Shown piece by piece: positions 1 to 7,037 of a DNA stretch of 25,513 nt. The stretch lies in contig JBMNRP010000030.1 of assembly GCA_050944685.1 (NCBI GenBank), positions 1 through 25,513 on the forward strand, given 5' to 3'. The notes beneath the pieces were generated by a model. The model saw nothing but the letters and a program-made list of their open reading frames with translations, was not told the origin of the DNA and searched no databases. Every line of letters begins with the position of its first letter. The first letter of the stretch is position 1. Position numbers and translations under genes: made by a program. Source of the stretch: CADBRN01 sp050944685 (GTDB lineage Bacteria; Bacillota; Clostridia; Lachnospirales; Lachnospiraceae).

Positions 1-125
1 GGGGCTTTTATGATTTGGCCTCAGCATATCAGTCTGTGCACGTCAACTGTTGAAACCGCCGTGTACCGAACGGTATGCACGTGTGGTGTGAGAGGTCGGG
101 GGCTAACCACCCCCTCCTACTCGAT
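1..125 (+). mobile_element. 3' end of a group II intron (partial)
   Basis: This is the 3' end of a group II intron; the rest lies left of the window. Domain V can be folded at about 55-87. Its lower stem is ACCGC/GTGGT, followed by CGTG/CACG, a two-base TG bulge at 76-77, and a TACC/GGTA stem closed by a GAAC loop. Domain VI folds at 90-122: GAG/CTC, AGG/CCT and GGGGG/CCCCC around the loop CTAACCA. A119 is bulged six bases before the inferred 3' end (position 125), where the branch-point adenosine should be. The same closing sequence (GTGTGAGAGG, then CCTCCTACTCGAT) is familiar from clostridial introns. The intron lies antisense to the neighbouring kinase gene. T82 looks like an extra bulge, so splicing competence is uncertain. 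Confidence 0.8.
3..53 (+). CDS. C-terminal end of intron-encoded reverse transcriptase/maturase (partial)
   Basis: An open frame enters from the left edge and ends at TGA (51-53), immediately before the intron domain V. Its last residues are GFYDLASAYQSVHVNC. That resembles the extreme C-terminus of group II intron reverse transcriptase/maturase proteins, which end close to domain V when encoded in domain IV. Only 16 codons are visible, so the call rests mainly on position relative to domains V and VI. No catalytic motif can be checked. Confidence 0.45.
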   Translation, partial: GFYDLASAYQSVHVNC

Positions 126-1757
126 TCTTTTTTTGGGTTTGCCGGGCCGTTCCCGGGTGACGAAATGGCGCACGACCAGGAATACGCTGATACCGATCGC
201 ACCCAGAAAGCCGAATGCCCCGATCGCCGGTATCCCCATGACTTTTGGCTCCATATTCGTTGTGCAGATGATGCTCGACCCGATCAGCAGCCCGGTGACG
301 ACCATTCCGATCACCAGATTCCGAACCAGCTTCCGAAGCAGCATGGCGAGAGAGCGCGTGGAATTCAGCTCGAGATTTACCCTTGCCTGACCCCGCAGAT
401 ACTCCTCGAGTGCGCTCTTGACCAGAGGAGGAATCTCCACGGTTTTGTACATGGAACGGTAGAGCTGCTTGTTGATTTTTTTGACTTCCTTTTTCAGGTC
501 AAATTGCGAGAAATAATCTTCGCGGACGCGGCCGGCGGCGATCTCCGTCATGTTCAGGTCCGGGCTGATCTCAGTGAGAACACCCTCCATATGTGTCAGG
601 CCGCGAGCGAGCATGGTCATTCCGTGCGGAAGAATCAGATGGTTTTCCTTCATGACATCGAGAACTTCCTGGAAAAACTGGGGTACATTAATATTTCCCA
701 TGGAAGATTTCGTATAATGACTGAGAAGCTCCCGCAAATCGTGGTATAGAACGCCTGTATCCGGTTTCCCGTCGGAATCGCAGAGGTCCAGGATGGCATC
801 CTCGACGGCCGCGACATCATTGACCGCGATTCCGCGGACGCCGCGAATCATGCATTTCCGGTCGTGCTCGGTGAGACGTCCCATCATACCCATATCGATC
901 CAGACGATCTTTCCGTCGACCACTTTCACATTGCCCGGATGGGGATCCGCGTGAAAGAAACCGTCGTCCATGACCTGCTTGACGTAATTGTTGACGAGCT
1001 TGCTTCCGACCTCCGTGAGATCGTAGCCGGCTTCTTTCAGACCATCTGCATCGTTGATCGCGTACCCGCCGACGTATTCCATGACGAGGACGCGCTGGGT
1101 CGTGTAGTCGCGGTAGAGGCGGGGAACGCGGATGTAGGCGATGCCGCGGTTATTCCGGGCAAACTCCTCAATGTTTGACGCCTCTTTCAGAAAATCCATT
1201 TCCTCCTGAGCGACGACCCACATCTCATCGAGAACCATGTCCAGATCCACGACATTTTTCAGACCTCCGATCGGCGGCATCAGCCGGACCGCGCGGTGGA
1301 GCAGAGCAATATCCCGCGCCATCGTGTCGTAGATCCCCTTGCGCTGTACCTTTACCACCACCTGATCCCCGTCCAGAAGAACCGCGCGGTGAACCTGCGC
1401 GATCGAGGCGGAGCCGAGCGGCGTCTCGTCGAAGGACGAAAAGATATTGTGCCAGTCCTCGCGAAACGAGCCGTTTACCACCTCCTCCACTTCGGAGAAA
1501 GGCATCGGGGTCACCTCCGAGCTCAGCTTCATCAGCTCGTCGCAGTATCTCTGCGGCAATATATCCGAGTGAAGGGACATGATCTGTCCGAGCTTGATGT
1601 AGGTCGGCCCCAGCTCTTCGCAGATCACCCGCAGCTTCTCCGGTGTGATGCCGCGGGTGATATGGTTTCTTCGGAGAACGTCCGTGATTTCCCGCAGACG
1701 GCCCCGGTTGTCTATTTTATTCTGTTTTTTCTCTGATCGAATGTTTCGGTTATCCAA
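117..1757 (-). CDS. UbiB/AarF/ABC1-family atypical protein kinase
   Basis: This is a UbiB/AarF-family kinase-like ATPase, a family linked to quinone or lipid metabolism. The conserved N-terminal KLGQ region is present (YIKLGQIMSLHSDILP), as are the Ala-rich nucleotide loop GSASIAQVHRA, the lysine in VVVKVQRKG, the catalytic HADPHPGN and the metal-binding IDMGMMG. Two hydrophobic C-terminal segments suggest a membrane anchor. I chose the TTG at 1757 because GGAGGA lies just upstream (GGAGG four bases from TTG) and the protein then starts close to the conserved domain. ATGs at 1778 and 1823 lack a clear ribosome site. A phasin-like gene lies immediately upstream, suggesting co-transcription. 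The last codons and the TAG stop (117-119) lie inside the adjacent group II intron, so the original C-terminus may have been altered. The substrate is unknown. Confidence 0.9.
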   Translation of the reverse strand: MDNRNIRSEKKQNKIDNRGRLREITDVLRRNHITRGITPEKLRVICEELGPTYIKLGQIMSLHSDILPQRYCDELMKLSSEVTPMPFSEVEEVVNGSFREDWHNIFSSFDETPLGSASIAQVHRAVLLDGDQVVVKVQRKGIYDTMARDIALLHRAVRLMPPIGGLKNVVDLDMVLDEMWVVAQEEMDFLKEASNIEEFARNNRGIAYIRVPRLYRDYTTQRVLVMEYVGGYAINDADGLKEAGYDLTEVGSKLVNNYVKQVMDDGFFHADPHPGNVKVVDGKIVWIDMGMMGRLTEHDRKCMIRGVRGIAVNDVAAVEDAILDLCDSDGKPDTGVLYHDLRELLSHYTKSSMGNINVPQFFQEVLDVMKENHLILPHGMTMLARGLTHMEGVLTEISPDLNMTEIAAGRVREDYFSQFDLKKEVKKINKQLYRSMYKTVEIPPLVKSALEEYLRGQARVNLELNSTRSLAMLLRKLVRNLVIGMVVTGLLIGSSIICTTNMEPKVMGIPAIGAFGFLGAIGISVFLVVRHFVTRERPGKPKKRIE

Positions 1758-1864
1758 AGCTCCTCCGGGGGTGCTCATTCGAAGTTCGAACCGTGTCCGC
1801 AACAAAGCCTTCCGGTGAGGCATTCAAGCGCCCAAGAAGGCGCATCATTGCCCGGACAGACGGG

Positions 1865-2287
1865 TTAGTCGGCGCTTCCTTCATCTCCGTCAGCAGCCGC
1901 CTTTTCACTGTTTTCTGCCGCATCGTTTTTCAGCTCAGTATTGTCCGGCTCCGCCGCCTTCTTTTCCGATGCGGCTGCGGCGTTCAGCTTTTCCTGAGCC
2001 TTTGCGATCTGCTTCTTCAGAGCTTCGAGCTCGTCCATGCCCATACTGGCAATCTTGACGCCGATATCTTCGGAACCGTCCGATTTTGTTTTGTTGTTAT
2101 CCAGGGCCTGTTTCACGTTGTGCTTGAGTTCTTTGTTCAGCTCTTTTCCCTGCTCCACCGTGATTTCGCCCTTCTTTGCGAGCTTTTCAATAATTTCCGA
2201 GGATTTTTCGGTTGTCTCAGCAACGGCGCCTATTCCCGCAAGAATGATCTGCTTGAGTCCGTCGCCCAGTTTGTAATCATCAGCCAT
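1865..2287 (-). CDS. phasin-family / coiled-coil granule-type protein
   Basis: This is a small, highly charged, helix-rich protein of about 140 residues. The N-terminal part (LGDGLKQIILAGIGAVAETTEKSSE) and the following Lys/Glu-rich helix resemble phasin-like proteins, which coat polyhydroxyalkanoate granules in other bacteria. Residues 75-100 (SMGMDELEALKKQIAKAQEKLNA) look like a coiled coil. The tail is acidic, Ala-rich and low in complexity. AAGGAGG lies seven bases before the ATG at 2287, which is preferred over the ATG at 2293 that almost touches the site. The gene lies 107 bases upstream of the kinase gene on the same strand. No PHA synthase is visible, so a storage role is only an inference; a membrane or kinase-partner role is equally possible. 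Confidence 0.7.
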   Translation of the reverse strand: MADDYKLGDGLKQIILAGIGAVAETTEKSSEIIEKLAKKGEITVEQGKELNKELKHNVKQALDNNKTKSDGSEDIGVKIASMGMDELEALKKQIAKAQEKLNAAAASEKKAAEPDNTELKNDAAENSEKAAADGDEGSAD

Positions 2288-2343
2288 TTTCATACCTCCT
2301 TTTTCAGATGAAGACAGGTTTTCTTCTGCCTGTTCATAAGCTT

Positions 2344-2349
2344 ATTATA
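2344..2349 (-). promoter_or_regulatory. -10 box for the phasin-like/ubiB transcript
   Basis: A perfect TATAAT reads on the minus strand about 55 bases upstream of the phasin-like start. The region 17 bases further upstream (TTTCCC) is a poor -35 match, so the promoter is weak or needs an activator. Confidence 0.45.
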
Positions 2350-2422
2350 CTGAAAAAGGAAGATAAGGGAAAGATGTATCTTTTATTCTCCTGGCGTGAT
2401 TCCGCCGGCCCCCTGTTTGAGG

Positions 2423-2428
2423 TATAAT
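2423..2428 (+). promoter_or_regulatory. -10 box for dgkA
   Basis: TATAAT lies 54 bases before the dgkA start. A TTCCGC hexamer 17 bases upstream is a weak -35. With the minus-strand -10 at 2344-2349, this forms a divergent promoter pair. Confidence 0.45.
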
Positions 2429-2482
2429 ACAAGAGACCAAGATTTCCGCCGGACCGCTTTCTCATCAACGGAGGATTGCTCA

Positions 2483-2863
2483 ATGAATCAAAACAGCAAT
2501 AGACAGTCTCTGGCACGCAGTTTCGCTCACGCCTTCGAGGGAATCTTTTCGACGATTCGAGAAGAGAGGAACATCAAGATTCATTTATGCTTCGTCATTC
2601 TGGTCGTGTTCTTCGGAACGCTGCTGCGGATTTCGCCGACCGAGTGGCTGATCGTACTCACGCTGTTCGGGCTGGTAATCTCACTGGAACTGGTCAATAC
2701 GGCAATCGAGGCAACGGTGGATCTCGTGACAGAGGAGCGCCGCCCGCTGGCCAAAAAAGCGAAAGATGCGGCCGCGGGTGCTGTCCTCGTTTCTGCCATC
2801 GCGTCTGCCATCATCGGACTATTGATATTCGTTCCGAAGGTGCTTGCCTGCTTCGCAGGGTGA
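2483..2863 (+). CDS. dgkA: diacylglycerol/undecaprenol kinase, DgkA family
   Basis: This is a small integral-membrane kinase that, in Gram-positives, usually phosphorylates undecaprenol to recycle the carrier lipid of wall synthesis. The family signature is clear: ELVNTAIEATVDLV, with the catalytic and metal-binding Glu/Asn/Glu, follows a hydrophobic segment (WLIVLTLFGLVISL). Three hydrophobic segments are visible, at about residues 38-50, 57-72 and 102-122. The N-terminal SFAHAFEGIFSTIREERNIKIH is typical. The length of 126 residues matches the family. The ATG at 2483 has GGAGG eight bases upstream. The gene appears monocistronic, between its own -10 box and a terminator at 2878. Undecaprenol rather than diacylglycerol is inferred from lineage. 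Confidence 0.9.
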   Translation: MNQNSNRQSLARSFAHAFEGIFSTIREERNIKIHLCFVILVVFFGTLLRISPTEWLIVLTLFGLVISLELVNTAIEATVDLVTEERRPLAKKAKDAAAGAVLVSAIASAIIGLLIFVPKVLACFAG

Positions 2864-2877
2864 ATGCGGCGTACAAT

Positions 2878-2909
2878 AAAGCTGCCTCTTTTCAGAAGGC
2901 AGCTTTTAT
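2878..2909 (+). terminator. Rho-independent terminator after dgkA (possibly bidirectional)
   Basis: A ten-base-pair stem, AAAGCTGCCT/AGGCAGCTTT, encloses a nine-base loop and runs into a short T-rich tail. Read on the minus strand it also ends in a T-rich stretch, so it may also stop the convergent LacI-type gene that ends at 2931. Confidence 0.8.
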
Positions 2910-2930
2910 AAGGGAAATAGACAACTAATT

Positions 2931-3947
2931 TTATTCAGAAGCTATTTCATCAGAAGCGCGAGTTACGGTCTCCCTCTTGATTAAATGAGTTCCGACTTTG
3001 TATCGGATAAAATTCTTCGGTTTTTCTTCAACCAATTCAATAAGGCGTATTGCCGCCTGTCTTGCCATCTCATGAACACTTGCTTTTATTGTTGTGAGAT
3101 GTGGGGTGATAATCGTACAGATTTCCGAATTATCAAATCCAATGATAGAGATATCCTCTGGAATTTTATATCCGGCAGCCTGAAATGTCTGCATTGCCGA
3201 AACGGCAATAATGTCATTATCGGCGATAAAGGCGGTGGGGACAGGTCGTCCTGAATCCAAATAACTTTTTATTTCCATTTCAATTTTGGATGGTTCCTGA
3301 CTCACTGAAATGATACAGAAAGGATCACCGTATCCAAGCAGTTTTAACGAAGACAAGATACAGGATGTACGATCCCGCAGACATCCAAATTCAATTTTAC
3401 TTTTCAGATATCCGATTTGTTTATGACCATTTTCTGCAAGATAGCTGAGAGCCTGATGAATGCCAAAACTATTGTCCATGTTGACTGTGTTAAGCGGATA
3501 TTCCGGGAAATATCCGTCCAAAACAACGATGGGGACGGGCGAATGGATAATAAAATCCAGAGGCTCTGTATAGTATTCTGTTCCCAGAAGGATAATTCCG
3601 CAATATTCAGAAGAGGCATTCCGAATAATATGTTCCAATGATTTATCCGTTGCATTTGCAACGAAGTATTTATATGAACTCTTTGAACATATTTCTTCAA
3701 TTCCGCTCAAAATAGAACTGATCGTATTATCCTTTCTTGCCGCAAGATAATTCGTGCTTTGATAATAGATAAATAAAATGGTCCCTTTCTTTTCCGGCTG
3801 GTTATTTTTTATTGTGTAGCCATTTGCAATAAGGGATTCAGCTATTTTCTCCCTCATTTCTTTGCGGACTCCGGGGCGGTTGTTAAGAACAACCGAGACG
3901 GTGGATGGAGCAACGCCAAATTTCTCCGCAATCTGTCTTATTGTCAT
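2931..3947 (-). CDS. LacI-family transcriptional regulator
   Basis: This protein has a LacI-type N-terminal helix-turn-helix (MTIRQIAEKFGVAPSTVSVVLNN) and hinge region. A periplasmic-binding-protein-like effector domain follows (EEKKGTILFIYYQS region; HKQIGYLKS; AFIADNDIIAVSAMQTFQAAGYKIPEDISIIGFDN). Full length, about 338 residues, is usual for the family. ATG 3947 gives the canonical start. AAGGAG lies 11 bases upstream, and in-frame TTG codons at 3953 and 3971 are alternatives. The gene is transcribed away from the alcohol dehydrogenase gene, the usual arrangement for a repressor controlling a neighbouring catabolic operon. Its effector is probably a sugar or derivative handled by the cluster, but this is inference. 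Codon use is AT-richer than in dgkA. Confidence 0.92.
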   Translation of the reverse strand: MTIRQIAEKFGVAPSTVSVVLNNRPGVRKEMREKIAESLIANGYTIKNNQPEKKGTILFIYYQSTNYLAARKDNTISSILSGIEEICSKSSYKYFVANATDKSLEHIIRNASSEYCGIILLGTEYYTEPLDFIIHSPVPIVVLDGYFPEYPLNTVNMDNSFGIHQALSYLAENGHKQIGYLKSKIEFGCLRDRTSCILSSLKLLGYGDPFCIISVSQEPSKIEMEIKSYLDSGRPVPTAFIADNDIIAVSAMQTFQAAGYKIPEDISIIGFDNSEICTIITPHLTTIKASVHEMARQAAIRLIELVEEKPKNFIRYKVGTHLIKRETVTRASDEIASE

Positions 3948-3996
3948 TTTCAATTTTTCTCCTTGTAACAATGATTAGTAAAATGTTTATGATTTT

Positions 3997-4025
3997 ATTA
4001 TAGACTTTTAAGCAGATAAAAACAA
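3997..4025 (-). promoter_or_regulatory. sigma-A type promoter of the LacI-type gene
   Basis: On the minus strand, TTGTTT (4025-4020) and TATAAT (4002-3997) are separated by exactly 17 bases. They lie about 50 bases upstream of the regulator's start. Confidence 0.65.
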
Positions 4026-4169
4026 TACCGAACACATATAAAAACAATTAACATTATTTGTAAAAAAGGGGATTTCATTTATCCATTTTTTTCTACCAGT
4101 TCTTACTTGCTTAGGTAATGCAGACAATAATAAACATAAATTTTTAGATATTATTTTAAACATTTTGAC

Positions 4170-4198
4170 TTGACTAATGAAATTATAAAAACTATAAT
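4170..4198 (+). promoter_or_regulatory. sigma-A promoter of the alcohol dehydrogenase operon
   Basis: TTGACT (4170-4175) and a perfect TATAAT (4193-4198) are spaced by exactly 17 bases, predicting a start near 4205. A second TTGACT overlaps at 4165-4170 but would give a 22-base spacer. Confidence 0.75.
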
Positions 4199-4250
4199 CA
4201 AAACAAATAAAAAATCATATAGAAAACAAAAAGAAACAGTTTTCAATCTA

Positions 4251-4266
4251 TATTACGTCCGTAATA
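4251..4266. promoter_or_regulatory. candidate operator palindrome
   Basis: TATTACG and CGTAATA form a perfect inverted repeat with a two-base centre (TC). It sits in the predicted 5' leader, about 45 bases after the inferred transcription start and 22 bases before the start codon. That is a suitable position for a repressor roadblock. Binding by the adjacent LacI-type protein is an inference. Confidence 0.5.
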
Positions 4267-4287
4267 CAATATATGTTGAGGTGTGAT

Positions 4288-5304
4288 ATGCAAGCAGCGA
4301 TTTTTAAAGGAAATGGCATTCTTGAAATTGAAGAAAGACCTGTTCCCAAAATAAAATTTCCTAATCAGGTATTGTTAAAAGTTCATGCTGCCAGTATCTG
4401 CGGCAGTGACATCCATGCACTGCATGTTCCGCCGGGACAGATTTATGACACGGATATTATTATCGGTCATGAGTTTTTTGGGACAATTGTTGAAAAAGGA
4501 ACCGCGGTTAAAAATTTTGACATTGGTGATTGTGTAGCGGTTAATCCCTGCCTTCCTTGCGGAGAATGCTGGGAATGTAAACATAATATGAGAAATTTGT
4601 GCCAGCATCCCAGGCATTACGGGCAAACCTGCGACGGGGGGTTTGCAGATTATGCAGTTGTTGAAAGCAGCCAGATTTATCATCTTCCGAAAGATATTAT
4701 TCCGGAAATCGCCGCACAAACGGAACCTCTTGCATGCTGCATGTACAGCTTGAAAATGGTGAATCCATCCCCTTCAGATCACATACTGTTATATGGAGCT
4801 GGTCCCATCGGTCTAACGTTTGAAAAAGTATTGCTTCAGTACGGAGTGAAAAATCTTGCCGTAGTAGCAAAGGGCGATCTTAGAATCCAGGAAGCAAAAA
4901 AATGCGGAGCGACATTTGTTATTGATTGCGAGAAAGATAACGTTGAAAGAAGTATCCGATCTCGCTGGAGCTGCGGGGCCGACATTGTTATTGATGCAGT
5001 TGGAAGAGGATCGGTTCTCGAAGAAAGTATTGGTTTGACGAATAGCAGAGGAAGAATTTTGCTTTTCGGGCTGAATCATAATGCAGTCTCGAAGGTTCCC
5101 CCGGCTGTCTATACACAAAGAGAAATCACTATGATGGGTTCACTCGGGAAAGATTTTCCTGCTGCCATTGAATTAATCAGGGACAATACTTTCCGATTGG
5201 ATGAATTTGTAACTCATCGCCTTCCTCTGAAGGAAGTGAATCACGGATTTGATTTGCTCCGAAGCAAAGAAGCCTGCCGGGTTATTCTTTTCCCGGAACA
5301 TTAA
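4288..5304 (+). CDS. zinc-dependent alcohol/polyol dehydrogenase (MDR superfamily)
   Basis: This is a medium-chain dehydrogenase that oxidises an alcohol or polyol with NAD(P). The catalytic zinc ligands are Cys38 (SICGSDIHAL) and His61-Glu62 (GHEF), with Glu147 in TEPLAC. The structural zinc site is Cys91-x2-Cys94-x2-Cys97-x7-Cys105. The Rossmann motif GAGPIG lies at 170-175. The length of 338 residues is typical, and the sequence is of the sorbitol/threonine dehydrogenase type. ATG 4288 has GAGG six bases upstream and is chosen over an upstream ATG at 4273. The gene is first in an operon with the VOC gene and is divergent from the LacI-type regulator. No part of the catalytic machinery is missing. 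The substrate cannot be told from sequence. Confidence 0.92.
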   Translation: MQAAIFKGNGILEIEERPVPKIKFPNQVLLKVHAASICGSDIHALHVPPGQIYDTDIIIGHEFFGTIVEKGTAVKNFDIGDCVAVNPCLPCGECWECKHNMRNLCQHPRHYGQTCDGGFADYAVVESSQIYHLPKDIIPEIAAQTEPLACCMYSLKMVNPSPSDHILLYGAGPIGLTFEKVLLQYGVKNLAVVAKGDLRIQEAKKCGATFVIDCEKDNVERSIRSRWSCGADIVIDAVGRGSVLEESIGLTNSRGRILLFGLNHNAVSKVPPAVYTQREITMMGSLGKDFPAAIELIRDNTFRLDEFVTHRLPLKEVNHGFDLLRSKEACRVILFPEH

Positions 5305-5351
5305 TATCTGAAGGAATCATAATATTGCTATCGTTTTGGAGGTATTAATAG

Positions 5352-5849
5352 ATGGCACGAGTAGAAAGTATCGGACATGCCGGATTTACGGTGATGGATA
5401 TGGATCGCACCCTTCATTTTTATTGTGATCTGCTCGGAGGAAAAGTGCTGACCCAGAATGTGGAAGAGAATGACCAGCTCGCAAGACAGGTAATGGGAGA
5501 AATGGCAAAGGATTCTCATGGCAAGCTGAAGGTAACTATGGTTGAACTGGGCGGCCTGCAGATCGAATTTCACCAGTATCTGATCCCCAAAACAGAGGTA
5601 GCTTTTCATGGAGATCCGTCGCGAGCCGGGTCAGCACATATCGCTGTAAATGTGGACAATATTGAAGAAATGTATGAAAAATTGAAATCCGAGGGGGTAA
5701 AATTTCATACAGGCGTAAATGACTGTGTGCGTGATGGAGAAGTAGTCTGGAAGTGGGTTTATGCACGGGATCCGGATAACATTTGCTGTGAAATTGTTCA
5801 GTTAAATAAAGATTCAAATTATTATAAAACTACCTACATGGCACAGTAA
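5352..5849 (+). CDS. VOC-superfamily (glyoxalase/extradiol-type) metalloenzyme
   Basis: This 165-residue protein has the paired beta-alpha-beta-beta-beta modules of the vicinal oxygen chelate fold. The four expected metal ligands are visible: His9 (IGHAGFTV), Glu72 (LQIEFHQY), His96 (SAHIAVNV) and Glu147 (NICCEIVQL). Relatives include glyoxalase I, epimerases and dioxygenases. Homology alone does not give the reaction; in this setting an isomerase, epimerase or lyase acting on an oxidised sugar intermediate is plausible. GGAGG lies nine bases before the ATG. The gene follows the alcohol dehydrogenase by 47 bases and is probably co-transcribed with it. A strong terminator follows at 5975. Confidence 0.85.
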   Translation: MARVESIGHAGFTVMDMDRTLHFYCDLLGGKVLTQNVEENDQLARQVMGEMAKDSHGKLKVTMVELGGLQIEFHQYLIPKTEVAFHGDPSRAGSAHIAVNVDNIEEMYEKLKSEGVKFHTGVNDCVRDGEVVWKWVYARDPDNICCEIVQLNKDSNYYKTTYMAQ

Positions 5850-5868
5850 TTGATTTTGCAGGAGATAT

Positions 5869-5961
5869 CTGTTTACGATTTTCCAGAATACGGAAAAAAG
5901 CTTTCCTTCCCGTACCCTTTCGCTGAATTTTTTTACAACAACCTTATCTCTTCGTAAACAG
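5869..5961 (+). repeat. long inverted repeat in the VOC 3' region
   Basis: CTGTTTACGA (5869-5878) and TCGTAAACAG (5952-5961) are perfect ten-base inverted arms 73 bases apart. Between them a smaller hairpin is possible (TACGG...CCGTA, with GGAAA/TTTCC inside). The element lies after the VOC stop codon and just before a terminator, so it could form a structured 3' RNA. Confidence 0.55.
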
Positions 5962-5974
5962 TTATTATTCCGGA

Positions 5975-6010
5975 CAGGTCCGCAGTGTTTTCTGCGGACC
6001 TGCATTTTTA
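5975..6010 (+). terminator. Rho-independent terminator of the dehydrogenase-VOC operon
   Basis: A perfect 11-base-pair stem, CAGGTCCGCAG/CTGCGGACCTG, with a six-base loop is followed by CATTTTTATTTT. Confidence 0.92.
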
Positions 6011-6022
6011 TTTTACTGGCGT

Positions 6023-6028
6023 TATAAT
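6023..6028 (+). promoter_or_regulatory. -10 box of the AraC-type gene
   Basis: TATAAT lies 64 bases upstream of the AraC-type start and just after the preceding terminator. No good -35 sits at the right distance. Confidence 0.4.
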
Positions 6029-6092
6029 GAAAATACACTTCTGTAATAAATACAGAATCTTTTCCGGATTATCAGTATTTAAGAGGAATCAT

Positions 6093-6920
6093 ATGGGGCG
6101 TACAGAAGCGGTAAAGCTTGTTAATATTCATTATGTGGATGCAGATTACCATAAAATGCATTCTCAGCTGATTCACAGACATCAGGATGTACTCGAACTT
6201 CTTTATGTCATAAGCGGAAGCGGGCGATACGTGGTGAATAACCGGGAATATTTTGTTCAAGCCGGGAATCTGGTTATTTGCAACGAAGGAATTTTTCACG
6301 GGGAGTATCCGTTTGAAGAAAAGGAAATGACCAGTATTTGCTGTGTGCTGGATCAGGTGAATGTGCAGGGACTTAAAAAAAATAACATTATCAGTAATTC
6401 AGACATTCCTGTATTGTTTTTTCGTGAGGATAGAGAAGACTTTGAAATGATATTACGGTCGATTCAGCATTTGTATGAGAAAAACTCCAGGTATCAGTCC
6501 GTTTGTGAAAAACTTTCACAGGCTGTGCTTGAGATGGTGCTGCTGAAAATAGAAAAGAGAAGAAAAGTAAATGTGTCAACGCATAAAAAAAATAATGAAC
6601 TTCTTCAGGATGTTTCAAAATATCTGGATGAACATTTTATGGATGGAGTAACGCTAACGGATCTGGAAGAAAAATTTCATATCAGCAAATATGCCTTATT
6701 GCATATTTTTCAAAGCAATACGGGTATTTCACCAATGAAATATGTCATGTACCGCAAGATAGGGGAGTCGCAAAATTTGCTGATGAATACAAAGATGTTA
6801 ATTTCCGAGGTGGCGGAAAAGTTGAATTTTAATGACAACAGCCACTTTAGTGCTGCTTTCAAGAAGTATGTTGGTATGACGCCAAAGGAGTATAGAAAAC
6901 ATTTTCAGACCGATAAATAA
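6093..6920 (+). CDS. AraC-family transcriptional regulator with cupin sensor domain
   Basis: This 275-residue regulator has an N-terminal cupin-like effector domain (residues 20-80; HRHQDVLELLYVISGSG then FVQAGNLVICNEG). It ends in the double helix-turn-helix of AraC/XylS proteins (about 175-272; LTDLEEKFHISKYALLHIFQ, then ISEVAEKLNFNDNSHFSAAFKKYVGMTPKEYR). Such proteins usually activate sugar operons on ligand binding. ATG 6093 has GAGG six bases upstream. An in-frame ATG at 5985 would start inside the preceding terminator stem and is rejected. The gene lies between the two enzyme operons. Its most likely target is the transport operon at 7798, whose 375-base leader holds two palindromes; this is inference. 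Confidence 0.92.
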   Translation: MGRTEAVKLVNIHYVDADYHKMHSQLIHRHQDVLELLYVISGSGRYVVNNREYFVQAGNLVICNEGIFHGEYPFEEKEMTSICCVLDQVNVQGLKKNNIISNSDIPVLFFREDREDFEMILRSIQHLYEKNSRYQSVCEKLSQAVLEMVLLKIEKRRKVNVSTHKKNNELLQDVSKYLDEHFMDGVTLTDLEEKFHISKYALLHIFQSNTGISPMKYVMYRKIGESQNLLMNTKMLISEVAEKLNFNDNSHFSAAFKKYVGMTPKEYRKHFQTDK

Positions 6921-6935
6921 TGGAGGTAATCTGGT

Positions 6936-7028
6936 ATGAAAATCGATGATAATGATATTGCAATTCTTCAAGACGAAATGAGTCGTGTTCCGGAAACAAG
7001 GGAAGAAGCCTTGCGAATAAGGGATTAA
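6936..7028 (+). pseudogene. 5' part of an interrupted small Cys-rich gene
   Basis: An ATG at 6936, with GGAGG nine bases upstream, opens a 30-codon frame (MKIDDNDIAILQDEMSRV...) that stops at TAA 7026-7028. The next ORF (7038) is in exactly the same reading frame with only three sense codons between (FLE), so both parts look like one gene split by a single stop codon. The context RIRD-stop-FLE suggests a GAA-to-TAA change. The interrupted gene lies 15 bases after the AraC-type gene. A sequencing error must be excluded. Confidence 0.65.
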
Positions 7029-7037
7029 TTTCTTGAA

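Larger units (their letters stand above)
3948..4287. other. AT-rich divergent control region
   Basis: This 340-base non-coding stretch separates the LacI-type gene from the alcohol dehydrogenase gene. It contains one good sigma-A promoter on each strand (minus 3997-4025, plus 4170-4198) and a 16-base palindrome at 4251-4266. The middle (4030-4140) is very AT-rich and shows no ORF or convincing structure. Confidence 0.7.

Noticed and set aside
2956..2963. GCGCGAGT near the left edge of the AT-rich block, identical to the first eight bases of tRNA-Gly (13412-13419), a possible att repeat
   Set aside because: It is only eight bases, lies inside the LacI-type coding sequence, matches the 5' rather than the usual 3' tRNA end, and no integrase is present.
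5985..6092. N-terminal extension of the AraC-type regulator
   Set aside because: The ATG lies in the stem of the preceding terminator and has no ribosome site; ATG 6093 has one.
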